This document shows, piece after piece, positions 36,229 through 45,483 of a stretch of 64,000 nucleotides of DNA; positions within the stretch are counted from its first letter, which is position 1, and the number at the start of each line of letters is the position of its first letter. The notes under the pieces were generated by a model. It did not search any database. It saw nothing but the letters and a program-made list of their open reading frames with translations, and was not told the origin of the DNA. The position numbers were made by a program, and so were the translations under genes. Origin of the DNA: Ignavibacteriaceae bacterium (GTDB lineage Bacteria > Bacteroidota > Ignavibacteria > Ignavibacteriales > Ignavibacteriaceae); NCBI GenBank assembly GCA_013360295.1, contig JABWCL010000016.1, positions 38,973-102,972 on the forward strand, written 5' to 3'.

Positions 36229-36768
36229 ATGAATTATTGGCTTTTTTTTATCGGCGCTACCGAAATACTGCTTGCTCTTACCATCGGAGTCTTTTTGATT
36301 TATCTTGGCTTCCAGCTGCTTTCAAGGGTCGTAAAGGATCTTGAGGTGCTGGAAAGTCTTAAATCTCACAATATATCCGTTTCAATTGTTATCGGGACAA
36401 TAATAATCTCCATAATTTTTATTGTGCGTGGCGCGATTGATCCCGCCGTAACGGTATTTACGATGATCTTCAAGAATCCTAAAGCAGAAATCTCAGTATT
36501 TCTTACAGGATTCCTGATCATAATTCTCCAAATCCTTTTATCCGCACTGATTGCTTTTGCAGGGATTTTTATCGCAATGAAGTTCTTTATGTGGCTCACA
36601 AAGGATCTGCAGGAGATTGAAGAGATCCGGAAGAACAATATTGCTGTCGGAATCGTTCTGGCTGTGGTGATCTTTTCGATTGCCCTAATACTTGAACCCG
36701 GAATTAAAACTCTTTTGCAATCTTTCATACCGCTCCCAAGCGTCAATTTCAGGGAAATCTCCCAGTAA
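36229..36768 (+). CDS. Membrane protein with two tandem DUF350 units
   Basis: A 179-residue integral membrane protein with four hydrophobic helices arranged as two copies of a DUF350-like unit. Each copy has a helix, an FLIYLGFQLLSRVVKDLEVLE or FIAMKFFMWLTKDLQEIEE segment, then KSHNISVSIVIG or KNNIAVGIVLA and another helix. The repeat of KDL-x3-E-x5-N-x-(S/A)V marks the internal duplication. DUF350 proteins often occur with amidase, ATP-grasp or polyamine-modification genes, but their activity is unknown. It lies between the STAS gene and a transglutaminase-like gene with 29 and 5 bp spacing, so it is probably cotranscribed. Confidence 0.82.
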   Translation: MNYWLFFIGATEILLALTIGVFLIYLGFQLLSRVVKDLEVLESLKSHNISVSIVIGTIIISIIFIVRGAIDPAVTVFTMIFKNPKAEISVFLTGFLIIILQILLSALIAFAGIFIAMKFFMWLTKDLQEIEEIRKNNIAVGIVLAVVIFSIALILEPGIKTLLQSFIPLPSVNFREISQ

Positions 36769-36773
36769 AAATT

Positions 36774-37622
36774 ATGTCTCGGTCGAAGGGCTGTGTCAAA
36801 TCGTTACTCGGAGGCTGTTTTTCCGTACTTGTGTTTTTTGTCTTTCTTGGTATCGGCTTTAGTTTTATCAGTAAGTATGTTTTTGACTTGCTGAGTATTG
36901 AGTCCAACAACATCACCGAAGAGGTAACGACAGGCGACGCATCTGGGAAGGAATTTTATTCTGTTTCCTATCAGTGGGACCATCCGGAGGGTTTTTTTCA
37001 GAGTTCCTCATACAGACTTACTTTTCATATTCCAAAACACGAAGTTGATAATGCGATGAAATTTTTAACTCGAATTTCACGTATGACTTATGATGAAATC
37101 GGCGTTGACGAGACAGTGTATTATTACGATTCAATTCAGTTCTATTGCGAGTATTGGCGGATCGTTTACGGCAAGATCATTGATAACAATTCCCGGTACA
37201 TCAATCCTATCCGCAGGAGGCTCAACGAAATTATGGACAACAATAACATGACCTCAGGGGATAAGGTGAATTTCCTGATCAGCTTTGTTCAGAACATTGA
37301 TTATAAAATTCCTGAGGTACCGTTAGGAGTAATGCCTCCCATTTCCACTCTTAAAGCGCAATACGCGGACTGTGATTCCAAGGCATTACTTCTTTACCTT
37401 CTATTAGAGGGTTTAAGCGTGCCTTGTGTGATCTTTTACAGCCCGTATTATCAGCATGCGATGCTGGGGCTGGACTATACCGGATTAACTGACAGGAAAG
37501 TATACGGAGGGGACTACTACTATTTTCTTGAAACAACTTATCCCGGATGGGAGATTGGGCAGTTACCCCCTGAGATGAAGAATACAGATTTGTGGTATGT
37601 GCTCGATTTGAAAAATATTTAG
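36774..37622 (+). CDS. Membrane-anchored transglutaminase-like protein
   Basis: A 282-residue protein with one N-terminal membrane helix (about 13-34) and a soluble remainder. The C-terminal third has the transglutaminase-like triad region: Cys200 in YADCDSKALLLYLLL, His228 in YYQHAMLGLDY, and a likely acidic residue in FLETTYPGWEIGQ. The pattern is that of bacterial cysteine proteases or amidases of the transglutaminase-core superfamily rather than true cross-linkers. It lies 5 bp after the DUF350 gene and 8 bp before the metallo-hydrolase gene, so these three are likely one transcript. Substrate unknown. It would act on the outside if the anchor is type II. Confidence 0.8.
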   Translation: MSRSKGCVKSLLGGCFSVLVFFVFLGIGFSFISKYVFDLLSIESNNITEEVTTGDASGKEFYSVSYQWDHPEGFFQSSSYRLTFHIPKHEVDNAMKFLTRISRMTYDEIGVDETVYYYDSIQFYCEYWRIVYGKIIDNNSRYINPIRRRLNEIMDNNNMTSGDKVNFLISFVQNIDYKIPEVPLGVMPPISTLKAQYADCDSKALLLYLLLEGLSVPCVIFYSPYYQHAMLGLDYTGLTDRKVYGGDYYYFLETTYPGWEIGQLPPEMKNTDLWYVLDLKNI

Positions 37623-37630
37623 GAGTAAAA

Positions 37631-38278
37631 ATGATAGAATGGAAAGCTTTTGAATTTAATCCATTTTCTGAAAATACTTATATCGTTTGGGATAACGATA
37701 CGAGAGAAGCGTGGATAATCGATCCTGGGTGTTATGACAGTTCTGAGAGAAAAATAGTTTTTGACTTTCTCAGAAATAATTCGCTCGACCTGAAATATAT
37801 CCTCAATACACATTGTCACCTGGATCATATTTTCGGGAATCGTTATATTAAGGAAAATTTTCAAAACTGTATTCTGATAATCCCTGAAAGGGAACTGGGG
37901 TTGTACGAGAGTGGCAAGTCACAGGCTGAAATGTTTGGACTTGAAATGGCTTGTCCTCCTGAACCAGACCGTTTTTTTCTGGATGACGAAGTTCTTAATT
38001 TAGGCGGCGCTAAATTCCGGATAATATCTACCCCCGGTCATTCTGAAGATGGTAAAAGTTTCTATTCGGAATCAGCCGGAATCTGTTTTACTGGTGACGC
38101 TCTATTCCATGAATCGATTGGGAGGACTGACCTCCCCGGCGGTAATTTAAATGTGTTAATTAGCACAATTAAAGATAAACTCTTTGTTCTTCCTGATAAA
38201 ACTGTTATTTTAGCAGGGCACGGTCAAAGAAGTTTTATTGGTCACGAAAAATTGAACAACCCTTTCTTAAGGTTATAA
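37631..38278 (+). CDS. MBL-fold metallo-hydrolase (glyoxalase II-like)
   Basis: A 215-residue metallo-beta-lactamase-fold hydrolase. The binuclear zinc site is complete: H61-C-H63-L-D65-H66 in NTHCHLDHIFG, the next histidine in IISTPGHSEDG, the bridging aspartate in CFTGDALFHESIGRTDL, and the last histidine in ILAGHGQRS. This small form is near the YcbL/glyoxalase-II group; a thioester or lactone substrate is likely but not defined. AGGAG precedes the ATG by five bases; an earlier in-frame ATG falls inside the previous gene. No terminator is visible before the promoter-like region at 38297. Confidence 0.92.
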   Translation: MIEWKAFEFNPFSENTYIVWDNDTREAWIIDPGCYDSSERKIVFDFLRNNSLDLKYILNTHCHLDHIFGNRYIKENFQNCILIIPERELGLYESGKSQAEMFGLEMACPPEPDRFFLDDEVLNLGGAKFRIISTPGHSEDGKSFYSESAGICFTGDALFHESIGRTDLPGGNLNVLISTIKDKLFVLPDKTVILAGHGQRSFIGHEKLNNPFLRL

Positions 38279-38296
38279 TTGTAGTAGAAATAACAA

Positions 38297-38324
38297 TTGT
38301 GATAAAAAATAAGTCGTAATTTTG
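38297..38324 (+). promoter_or_regulatory. Bacteroidetes-type promoter
   Basis: TTG at 38297 and TAATTTTG at 38317-38324, 17 bases apart, resemble the -33/-7 pair TTTG/TAnnTTTG. It would drive the barrel-like gene at 38409 with a leader of about 75-80 bases. The same TAATTTTGC box occurs at 32030. Confidence 0.6.
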
Positions 38325-38408
38325 CGACAAACGACCGAGTTCTTCTCCGTTTTTTTAATGGCAATAAAATTGCATGTGTTTAACTATAATAATCATTTAG
38401 GAGTCATC

Positions 38409-39470
38409 ATGAAAAAAATTCTTTCTGTTCTGACATTTTCTTTGCTGATGCTTACATCAGTAAACGCCCAAACTCTTGAGGAAACTCTGCAAAACTTATC
38501 TAAGGACGCTGCCTCTGCGTATGTTAATCCCATCATTTCCGGTTTTGGTGCAAACCTGAATACTGGCTGGATGCACCGTGTACCGAGCGCAAAGTTTTTT
38601 GGTATTGATCTTGAATTCGGTGTCATAGCCATGGCTACCATGTTTAATGACGAAAACAAAGCATTTACAGCTAATGGAAATTTCAGATTTGACAGAGCGC
38701 AAGCAGAACAACTCATACCCAGTTCTTACTCAGGATCTTTGAGGACGGCGATGATAAATGAAATCGTTAGCCGTGATTTTGCTGTTGACATTTCAGGTCC
38801 TACCATCGTAGGTAAAAAAGATGATTCTGTTGTGGTTACATTCCCGGGCCAAAATATTTCTGTAACTGGTTTTCCCGGTTCCTATCCCATACCAACTAAA
38901 GTGATTGGTACTCCGGTTAAAGGATTTCTCGAAGACGCGACTGCATTACCCTTATTCCTTCCCCAGATCAGCATAGGAACAATATATGGTACTTCAGTGG
39001 CTCTCCGTTATCTCCCCGCGATAGATCTGGCGGATCTGGGCGAATTCAGCTATTTCGGAATTGGCGCAATGCACAACCCTGGAATCTGGTTCCCGAATCC
39101 GCTACCGGTTGATCTGGCAGTTGGGTTCTTCACCCAGAATCTGGATGTGGGAGATATCTTCAGCGCAAAATCTACTTCTTTTGGCCTTTATGCTAGCCGT
39201 TCATTCGGATTCTCACTCCTTAACATTACTCCGTATGCCGGTTTTGGTTTTGAAAGCTCCAATGTTACTATTAAATACACCCAGAAACTGGAGTTGACTG
39301 CGGTTCCGGGATCCGTTACCGAATTTCCGATTGAATTTGAAATGGAAGGCAAAAACAAGTCACGCATTATCCTTGGCGCCTCACTTAAACTTTTAGCAAT
39401 TAATCTTAACGTGGATTATAATATCTCTGAATACAACACCATAAGCGGTGGTATCGGAATTATTTTCTGA
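38409..39470 (+). CDS. Exported beta-barrel-like protein (DUF6588-like)
   Basis: A 353-residue protein with a signal peptide (MKKILSVLTFSLLMLTSVNA, cleavage near Ala-Gln) and then alternating, aromatic-rich short strands (GIDLEFGVIAMATMF, FSYFGIGAMHNPG, SFGLYASRSFGFSLL), ending in GGIGIIF with a terminal phenylalanine as in many outer-membrane barrels. It is reminiscent of the DUF6588 family of unknown function. The start is the ATG at 38409 with AGGAG upstream; an in-frame TTG at 38322 would fall inside the promoter. It has its own promoter and a strong terminator behind it, so it is monocistronic. Confidence 0.8.
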   Translation: MKKILSVLTFSLLMLTSVNAQTLEETLQNLSKDAASAYVNPIISGFGANLNTGWMHRVPSAKFFGIDLEFGVIAMATMFNDENKAFTANGNFRFDRAQAEQLIPSSYSGSLRTAMINEIVSRDFAVDISGPTIVGKKDDSVVVTFPGQNISVTGFPGSYPIPTKVIGTPVKGFLEDATALPLFLPQISIGTIYGTSVALRYLPAIDLADLGEFSYFGIGAMHNPGIWFPNPLPVDLAVGFFTQNLDVGDIFSAKSTSFGLYASRSFGFSLLNITPYAGFGFESSNVTIKYTQKLELTAVPGSVTEFPIEFEMEGKNKSRIILGASLKLLAINLNVDYNISEYNTISGGIGIIF

Positions 39471-39489
39471 TCAAGTTTACTGACTGATA

Positions 39490-39517
39490 AAAGGGCGGGT
39501 ATTATCCCCGCCTTTTT
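39490..39517 (+). terminator. Intrinsic terminator after the barrel-like gene
   Basis: GGCGGG and CCCGCC form a GC-rich stem with a seven-base loop, preceded by AAAG and followed by TTTTTT. It lies 19 bp after the stop codon. Confidence 0.88.
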
Positions 39518-39601
39518 TATTTTATCCCCGCCGCAATTCGAACGATTTTCCTTATCTTAAGGAATATTAATATTACGTTTTAACCACGAGTTTTTTGCAT
39601 A

Positions 39602-40264
39602 ATGTTTGAGAGAGCCGGCGATTTATTTCAGGTTTATTCTACACTTATTTACGATTACGATCTATGGGCACAGACAGCTTTTACAGTTACTTTGCAGGTA
39701 TTAATTCCCATTGTAACATTTCTGCTCACATATCCAATCTCCATTTTACCATCCGGTACAGTGAGAAGGATAGCCTCGATTAACAGGCCCTTTGCCTGGG
39801 TGCTGCTGAACATTATCGTTTTTTCAGCGTTAATGGTTTCATCCAACTTTATAATTAATCCGGTTGTTAAAAGTGTAACCGGATATCTGGTCATCCTTGT
39901 GGTTTTTTCATCCGCATATCTGACTGTAACACTCAATAAAACACTACTTAGGCTTGAGACTGACTATTCTCCGGCACTTAAAAAATTCCCATCCGTATTT
40001 TCCCATATAAAAGGTAACAAGATTAAGTACCTGATACCTGCTGTATTCCGGAAATTGTCTTCTCTTGCTTTTTTGTATGCGGTACTCTATGAATATTTTG
40101 TTGATACAGGTTACGGAATAGGTTCTCTGATAAGGGCCGTCTCAGGTTACTGGAGTTATGAGTTGTTGTTCATTATGCTTCTGCACACGGTATTCATCTG
40201 GGCTATCATCCATGCAGTAATTTGTTTTCTGCTTTCATTTGTCTTTAAAGAGGAAGGTGAATAA
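39602..40264 (+). CDS. ABC-permease-like membrane protein, divergent
   Basis: A 220-residue protein with five or six hydrophobic helices. The C-terminal part, VDTGYGIGSLIRAVSGYW followed by a long helix, resembles the end of SsuC/TauC-type importer permeases, but the EAA coupling loop (EAAxxxGxxxxxxxxxxxxP) is not recognisable. It is paired with a degenerate ABC ATPase, the ATG of which shares a base with its stop (TAATG). A transport function is plausible but not shown; no substrate-binding protein is adjacent. The start is the first ATG, with no clear ribosome site. Confidence 0.6.
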   Translation: MFERAGDLFQVYSTLIYDYDLWAQTAFTVTLQVLIPIVTFLLTYPISILPSGTVRRIASINRPFAWVLLNIIVFSALMVSSNFIINPVVKSVTGYLVILVVFSSAYLTVTLNKTLLRLETDYSPALKKFPSVFSHIKGNKIKYLIPAVFRKLSSLAFLYAVLYEYFVDTGYGIGSLIRAVSGYWSYELLFIMLLHTVFIWAIIHAVICFLLSFVFKEEGE

Positions 40265-41010
40265 TGAAAATCAGGTTTGAAAATTTATCTATCTTTTTTT
40301 CGAATGAATTGGGCAAACAGAAAGAACTGTGTGATAACCTGACATTTGAAGCAGGAAGTAAGTTAGACACGGGGATGTCTGGGATTATATTACCGGCGAA
40401 TTCAGGGAAAAGCGTTCTGGCTGCTTCATTCGCAGGCCTCAATAATCCAGATTCAGGAAACATTTATTTTAATGATATAGAGATACAAAAGCTTAACGCC
40501 TTACTGGTTAATTGTCAAAAAGCATTCCCGGGGCTTTCCCTGCGTGATTTATATTCCAACCTTACAAGCGGTGACAAGTCATCTAAAACCAAAGTTGGAT
40601 TATCTGAGGTCGCGTCTTTAGTTGGACTCGAAGGTTATGAGGAACATGTGCCATCGGTACTGAGCCTGGGGTTTCAAATGAGGTTAATGGTTGCAGCAGG
40701 CTTAATAAACAATTGTGACCTATTCATTGCTGATGACCCCTTTTTCAGACTTTCTCAATCTACCGCAACAGAGATTGCAGATTTATTTATAAGAATCTCC
40801 GCAATTAAACCGGTACTGCTCATAAGCTCAGATTTAAGGGTTACCGTGCAGATTGCGAAGGAATACTTTCTCTTTGACGCGATGCCACTGAAATTTCTAA
40901 GCGGGGGAGAAGTCCCTGCGGAATCAGGTGAAAAGAAAATTTTAGTCAGAGAAATAGCAGACCGGATTATGGCTTTAGAGAATAAACTTTTTGTTAAATA
41001 TTATCTATAA
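40264..41010 (+). CDS. Degenerate ABC-transporter ATPase
   Basis: A 248-residue ABC-type nucleotide-binding domain with several altered residues. Walker A is PANSGKSVL (first glycine lost but GKS kept), the signature LSGGQ reads [10 protein letters not shown], Walker B plus catalytic base reads LFIADDPFF (Asp in place of the catalytic Glu), and the switch histidine is absent (LLISSDLRV where THD is expected). ATP binding may survive but hydrolysis should be weak or lost. It forms a two-gene block with the divergent permease and ends 4 bp before pccB. The C-terminal segment [14 protein letters not shown] is unassigned. Confidence 0.75.
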   Translation: MKIRFENLSIFFSNELGKQKELCDNLTFEAGSKLDTGMSGIILPANSGKSVLAASFAGLNNPDSGNIYFNDIEIQKLNALLVNCQKAFPGLSLRDLYSNLTSGDKSSKTKVGLSEVASLVGLEGYEEHVPSVLSLGFQMRLMVAAGLINNCDLFIADDPFFRLSQSTATEIADLFIRISAIKPVLLISSDLRVTVQIAKEYFLFDAMPLKFLSGGEVPAESGEKKILVREIADRIMALENKLFVKYYL

Positions 41011-41014
41011 AAGT

Positions 41015-42559
41015 ATGAATAAAATTTTAGATCAATTACACAATTTCAGAGAGCAGGCAAAAGCGGGAGGCGGAGAGGCGAGAATAGCCGCTCAGCACAA
41101 AAAAGGGAAATTTACCGCCAGGGAACGTATCGACCTGCTGGTGGATGAAAATACTTTTGAAGAACTTGATATGTTCGTAAAACATAACTGCCATGATTTT
41201 GGATTAGAAAAATTAAACTACCCGGGTGACGGAGTCGTTACCGGATTCGCTTCCATCAATGGTAGAAAAGTTGCTTTGTTCTCACAGGACTTCACAGTTT
41301 TCGGAGGAACCCTCTCTGAAGCCAACGCCAAAAAGATAGTAAAAATAATGCAGATGGCGATGAAGATAGGCGTTCCTGTTATCGGTTTGAATGATTCAGG
41401 AGGCGCACGCATTCAGGAAGGGGTTAACAGCCTTGGGGGATACGCAGATATATTTCTCCTGAATACTATGGCGTCAGGTGTAATCCCGCAGATTTCGGTC
41501 ATTCTCGGCCCCTGCGCTGGAGGCGCAGTCTATTCACCGGCAATCACCGATTTTACGATAATGGTAAATCACACAAGTTATATGTTTGTCACCGGACCCA
41601 ATGTTGTAAAAACCGTGACGCACGAAGATGTAACGTTTGATGATCTTGGGGGAGCTGAAGTACATTCGGTCAAAAGCGGTGTGGCATCCTGCATGTTTGA
41701 AAATGAAGCAGAAGCGCTTCTTGCGACCAGGGAATTACTCTCTTATCTGCCGGAGAACTGGAGAGATAAACCGGTTGAGTACGATTTTGATTTAGCTTCA
41801 CTTGCACCAATAGAGAAACTCAATACTATTATACCTGAATCGAGCACAAAACCATACGATGTAAAACAGGTGATAGAGCTCCTGGCAGATGAAGGAAAGT
41901 TCTTTGAAATTTATCCCAGGTACGCTGAGAATATCGTTGTCGGATTCGTCAGGATCGGCGGGCAATCAGTCGGTGTAATAGCTAACCAGCCTGCCGTGTT
42001 AGCCGGTGTGCTTGATATAAATGCGTCTGTGAAGGGTGCGAGGTTCGTCCGATTCTGTGATGCTTTCAATATTCCGCTGCTAGTCCTTGAAGATGTTCCA
42101 GGATTTATGCCGGGTACCGAGCAGGAATGGAACGGGATTATACGTCACGGCGCAAAATTGCTCTACGCTTTCTGTGAGGCGACTGTTCCCAAAGTTACGG
42201 TCATTCTGAGAAAGGCATACGGCGGGGCGTATGATGTAATGAACTCGAAGCACGTAAGAGGGGACTTTAACTTTGCGTGGCCAACTGCCGAAATTGCGGT
42301 AATGGGCCCTAAAGGCGCTGTAGAGATCATTTTCAAGAAGGAGATAGAAAGCTCTTCAGATCCGGAAAAAGAACTGCAGTCCAAACTCGATATGTATATC
42401 GAGAAATTTGCTAATCCGTTTATTGCCGCGGAGAAAGGTTTCATTGATGATGTGATTGAACCGTCTGTGACGAAGCAAAAACTGATCAGTGCCTTCAGAT
42501 TATTGAGAACGAAGGTGGACAAGAATCCCAGGAAGAAGCACGGGAATATTCCTTTATAG
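41015..42559 (+). CDS. pccB: Propionyl-CoA carboxylase, carboxyltransferase (beta) subunit
   Basis: A 514-residue biotin-dependent carboxyltransferase subunit. The crotonase-like oxyanion signatures are present twice: [19 protein letters not shown] in the N-terminal half and [26 protein letters not shown] in the C-terminal half, followed by [15 protein letters not shown]. The pattern fits propionyl-CoA carboxylase (or a combined acetyl/propionyl enzyme), giving methylmalonyl-CoA for the mutase encoded at 11.7 kb. The biotin carboxylase and carrier subunits are not in this window. The start is ATG 41015 ([16 protein letters not shown]), 5 bases after the ATPase stop; an upstream in-frame extension overlaps that gene. 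Confidence 0.93.
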   Translation: MNKILDQLHNFREQAKAGGGEARIAAQHKKGKFTARERIDLLVDENTFEELDMFVKHNCHDFGLEKLNYPGDGVVTGFASINGRKVALFSQDFTVFGGTLSEANAKKIVKIMQMAMKIGVPVIGLNDSGGARIQEGVNSLGGYADIFLLNTMASGVIPQISVILGPCAGGAVYSPAITDFTIMVNHTSYMFVTGPNVVKTVTHEDVTFDDLGGAEVHSVKSGVASCMFENEAEALLATRELLSYLPENWRDKPVEYDFDLASLAPIEKLNTIIPESSTKPYDVKQVIELLADEGKFFEIYPRYAENIVVGFVRIGGQSVGVIANQPAVLAGVLDINASVKGARFVRFCDAFNIPLLVLEDVPGFMPGTEQEWNGIIRHGAKLLYAFCEATVPKVTVILRKAYGGAYDVMNSKHVRGDFNFAWPTAEIAVMGPKGAVEIIFKKEIESSSDPEKELQSKLDMYIEKFANPFIAAEKGFIDDVIEPSVTKQKLISAFRLLRTKVDKNPRKKHGNIPL

Positions 42560-42685
42560 ATTTTATTTTTTAAATTTATTTAGTATATTTAAAAATTAGT
42601 GTGTATAACAATTTAGGGTGAGAATTATTGTGGCGGGGGAATACTTAGCTAATTATTTTTTTTACTAATCATTGACGGAGGCTCA

Positions 42686-45286
42686 ATGCAACTTGGGAAA
42701 ACCAAGTTTTTTGCTGCATCTTTACTGGCTCTCATATTTATGTCGTGCGGGGTTAATAAAGATGTAACAAAAGAAACAGCACAAACCCCTGCAGTTCAGA
42801 CTGAACCGGTAAAACTTGATATCGTTTCAGAGATGCTCGAAGAAGCGAGGCAGTCTTATATTCTCGCTATTCAGAAACAGGAACAAAATTCTGCCACGGA
42901 GGCGATAGAAAACTATGAGTCCGCGGTAAAGGTTATTACAAATCTCAGTTACTATCCGGGAATCGACAGCAATTTTGCTTTCACAGAGCTATCGAAGGCG
43001 ATTTACGAAGATTACGGTAAGTTTCTTGCCGGTCTTTCAGAAATCCCTGAAAATGTTTCAGTTGGCACCTTTCATGAATGGGTTGGCAAGTCTGTTCCTG
43101 AAGTCGACGTTGCTGAAGATGTTCAGCCCGGAGAAGCAAATGTCTTGTACTCTTCTGAGGTTCCCCTCGTTACTAATGCCATTGTTGATAAGTGGGTAGA
43201 CTACTTTACCGGCAAGGGAAGACGTTATATGTCCCTGTGGCTGGCACGTTCAGGCAAGTATTTCCCAATGATGCAGAAGATTTTTGAGGAAGAAAACGTC
43301 CCTCAGCAACTAATATACCTCAGTATGATAGAAAGTGGTCTGAATCCGTTTGCCCGTTCCTGGGCAGGTGCTGTTGGAATGTGGCAGTTTATGAAGGCCA
43401 CAGGCAGACTATATGGCCTGAAAACAGATTTCTTTTATGACGAAAGACGAGACCCCGAAAAAGCTACCCGTGCTGCAGCACGCCACCTCAGAGACTTGAA
43501 TAACTCCTTAAAAGATTGGTACCTTGCGCTCGGTGCATATAACGCAGGAGAAGGCAGGATTAACCGTGCTATACGCCGCGCCAGATCAAACGATTTTTGG
43601 GTACTTCAAAAGTATCTTCCCAGGGAAACCAGAAGTTATGTTCCCCAGTACATAGCTGCTTGTATTGTTGCAATGAATCCAGAAAAATATGGATTTACGA
43701 ATATCAACTTCCAGACCCCGGTAGACTATGAATTTGTCTCGGTGAATGAATCTGTAGACCTGGCTTATTTAGCCCGCAGCATACAGGTCGGACCGGATGA
43801 GCTACAGGAGTTGAATCCCGAACTTACTCAAATGAGCACTCCCGGAAATTACAGCGGAGCCTATAGGTTGAAAATACCGGTGGGCAAATCATCTGAAATA
43901 CTTGCGGCTTTAGAGAATATTCCGGAATCAGCCAGAAGGACTTACCTTGCTCATACCGTTAAAAAGGGCGAATCGTTAAAGATGGTAGCCAATAAGTATG
44001 GTGTAAGTGTTTCTGAGTTGGCTGACGCTAATAATATTTCTGTGAAAACCAGAGTAAAGCGCGGAATTGTTCTCAAGATACCATTCAAATCGACAATCCC
44101 GGTTAATGATTTTACAGAAAATACTGATGTTGCGGTAGCTCAGACTGAAAATTCGAGCAGAGATTCGGTATCTACCGGCGAATATGTTTCTCCTTATATT
44201 GCTTTGAATAATGCGGAAGAAGAGGGAGAAGCCACCGATGAAGGAGATCAGTCCCCGGATACAAAATCAGAAGAACAACCCATCGTTCCCACGGGAAAAG
44301 TTGCGGTGGAATACACTATAAAGAACAGCGAACGCCTTACCGATATTGCAGATCTGTTCGGAGTTAGGATCAGTGACATCCGTATCTGGAACGACCTTCC
44401 GTATACATCTACAATTAAGGTAGGTCAAAAACTTCAGATATTTGTTCCTGCCGAGAAAAAAGAATTCTTTGCAAGCCTCGATTCTCAATCATCTGTCGAG
44501 AGGGTTTCGACATCTGACAGGCAGAACACTGTACGCGAGAAAAACTGGTTCTACCATGTAGTTAAAAGGGGAGAGACCCTTGGTGCAATTTCTGAAAAAT
44601 TTGATGTGGGTTTGAGCCGTCTCAGAGAATGGAATAATCTGAGGTCAAATAAAATCAAAGCCGGAACAAAGCTGAAAATTTACTCTGATAAGTATTCACA
44701 ATTAATTGCCAGTAACGCCCAGGCTAATACAAGACCCGCGAAAGCAAAATCATACAAGTATAAAGTCAGAAAAGGCGACTCTCTCTCCGAGATAGCAATG
44801 AAGTTTAACGTTTCCGTCAGCGACCTAAAAGAGTGGAATAGGCTTAAATCTGACGCTCTTACGGCCGGTAAAGTCCTCAATATTAACTCCGGAGAAAGTT
44901 CCTCTCTGGGAGATAATACGACGAATGCTCCCGGAATTGTTACAGTACATGTTGTAAAATCCGGCGAAACACTTGGCCAGATCGCTGATAAGCATAATGT
45001 ATATGTATCCAGTCTTAAAAAATGGAACAGAATAAAAGGCAACAAGATCTTAGTCGGTCAGAAGTTAACCATCTATTCTAATTCGGTTTCGGCACCTTCA
45101 GCAGGCGCGAAGCAGGCAGCCAAGGGTGTTGCCTCCGGCGGTAAGAAAGTGACCCACACTGTTAAAAGTGGTGAATCACTCTTCTCGATCGCAAAGCAGT
45201 ACAGCGTAAGCGTTAATGATTTAAAAGATAAAAATAATCTTGTCTCGTCGAAGATATTACCGGGACAAAAAATAGTAATTAAGTAA
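42686..45286 (+). CDS. MltD-like lytic transglycosylase lipoprotein with six LysM domains
   Basis: An 866-residue lipoprotein (lipobox around FMSCG, Cys21 in the precursor). A lytic transglycosylase domain lies at about 210-330: the catalytic glutamate in [15 protein letters not shown], then [19 protein letters not shown] and [14 protein letters not shown] degenerate LysM-like unit follows as in E. coli MltD. Six LysM repeats, from [18 protein letters not shown] to the final [18 protein letters not shown], fill the C-terminal half, separated by acidic or alanine-rich linkers. It cleaves peptidoglycan glycosidic bonds from the outer or inner membrane face while LysM grips the glycan. A strong ACGGAGG ribosome site is six bases before ATG. 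The preceding 126 bp are AT-rich without a clear promoter. Confidence 0.94.
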   Translation: MQLGKTKFFAASLLALIFMSCGVNKDVTKETAQTPAVQTEPVKLDIVSEMLEEARQSYILAIQKQEQNSATEAIENYESAVKVITNLSYYPGIDSNFAFTELSKAIYEDYGKFLAGLSEIPENVSVGTFHEWVGKSVPEVDVAEDVQPGEANVLYSSEVPLVTNAIVDKWVDYFTGKGRRYMSLWLARSGKYFPMMQKIFEEENVPQQLIYLSMIESGLNPFARSWAGAVGMWQFMKATGRLYGLKTDFFYDERRDPEKATRAAARHLRDLNNSLKDWYLALGAYNAGEGRINRAIRRARSNDFWVLQKYLPRETRSYVPQYIAACIVAMNPEKYGFTNINFQTPVDYEFVSVNESVDLAYLARSIQVGPDELQELNPELTQMSTPGNYSGAYRLKIPVGKSSEILAALENIPESARRTYLAHTVKKGESLKMVANKYGVSVSELADANNISVKTRVKRGIVLKIPFKSTIPVNDFTENTDVAVAQTENSSRDSVSTGEYVSPYIALNNAEEEGEATDEGDQSPDTKSEEQPIVPTGKVAVEYTIKNSERLTDIADLFGVRISDIRIWNDLPYTSTIKVGQKLQIFVPAEKKEFFASLDSQSSVERVSTSDRQNTVREKNWFYHVVKRGETLGAISEKFDVGLSRLREWNNLRSNKIKAGTKLKIYSDKYSQLIASNAQANTRPAKAKSYKYKVRKGDSLSEIAMKFNVSVSDLKEWNRLKSDALTAGKVLNINSGESSSLGDNTTNAPGIVTVHVVKSGETLGQIADKHNVYVSSLKKWNRIKGNKILVGQKLTIYSNSVSAPSAGAKQAAKGVASGGKKVTHTVKSGESLFSIAKQYSVSVNDLKDKNNLVSSKILPGQKIVIK

Positions 45287-45336
45287 ACATAAGGAAATTA
45301 GTCAAGTTTAGTCATCTTTAAATAAATATCCGATTC

Positions 45337-45413
45337 CGTTAGGGGTGTCGCCCTTTTTGCGACTGAGATTACACCCTGGAACCTGATCCGGTTAGTACCG
45401 GCGTAGGAAAACG
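45337..45413 (+). promoter_or_regulatory. TPP riboswitch (THI element)
   Basis: The conserved THI-box core is present in order: AGGGGTG, CTGAGA, ACACCC, GAACCTGATC, GGTTAGTACCGGCG and AGGAAA. A P1 stem CGTT/AACG closes it. It senses thiamine pyrophosphate and lies 70 bp upstream of a TonB-dependent receptor gene, with a terminator between, so it should shut off transcription when TPP is abundant. Confidence 0.95.
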
Positions 45414-45437
45414 AGTTTTCTCATTAATTACTTTTAT

Positions 45438-45463
45438 AGCCGTTTTTCAACGGCTTTTTTTTT
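45438..45463 (+). terminator. Riboswitch-controlled intrinsic terminator
   Basis: AGCCGTT, loop TTTC, AACGGCT, then eight T: a near-ideal intrinsic terminator between the TPP riboswitch and the first codon of the receptor gene. This indicates transcriptional attenuation rather than masking of the ribosome site. Confidence 0.92.
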
Positions 45464-45483
45464 GTTTAATCTTTAAGGAACAT

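Noticed and set aside
35431..38278. Known DUF350/ATP-grasp peptide- or polyamine-ligation cluster
   Set aside because: No ATP-grasp, glutathionylspermidine-synthase-like or spermidine synthase gene is present, so the named system cannot be claimed.
38322..38408. Upstream TTG start for the barrel-like gene
   Set aside because: It would fall inside the TAATTTTG promoter box and before the AGGAG site that fits ATG 38409 and its signal peptide.
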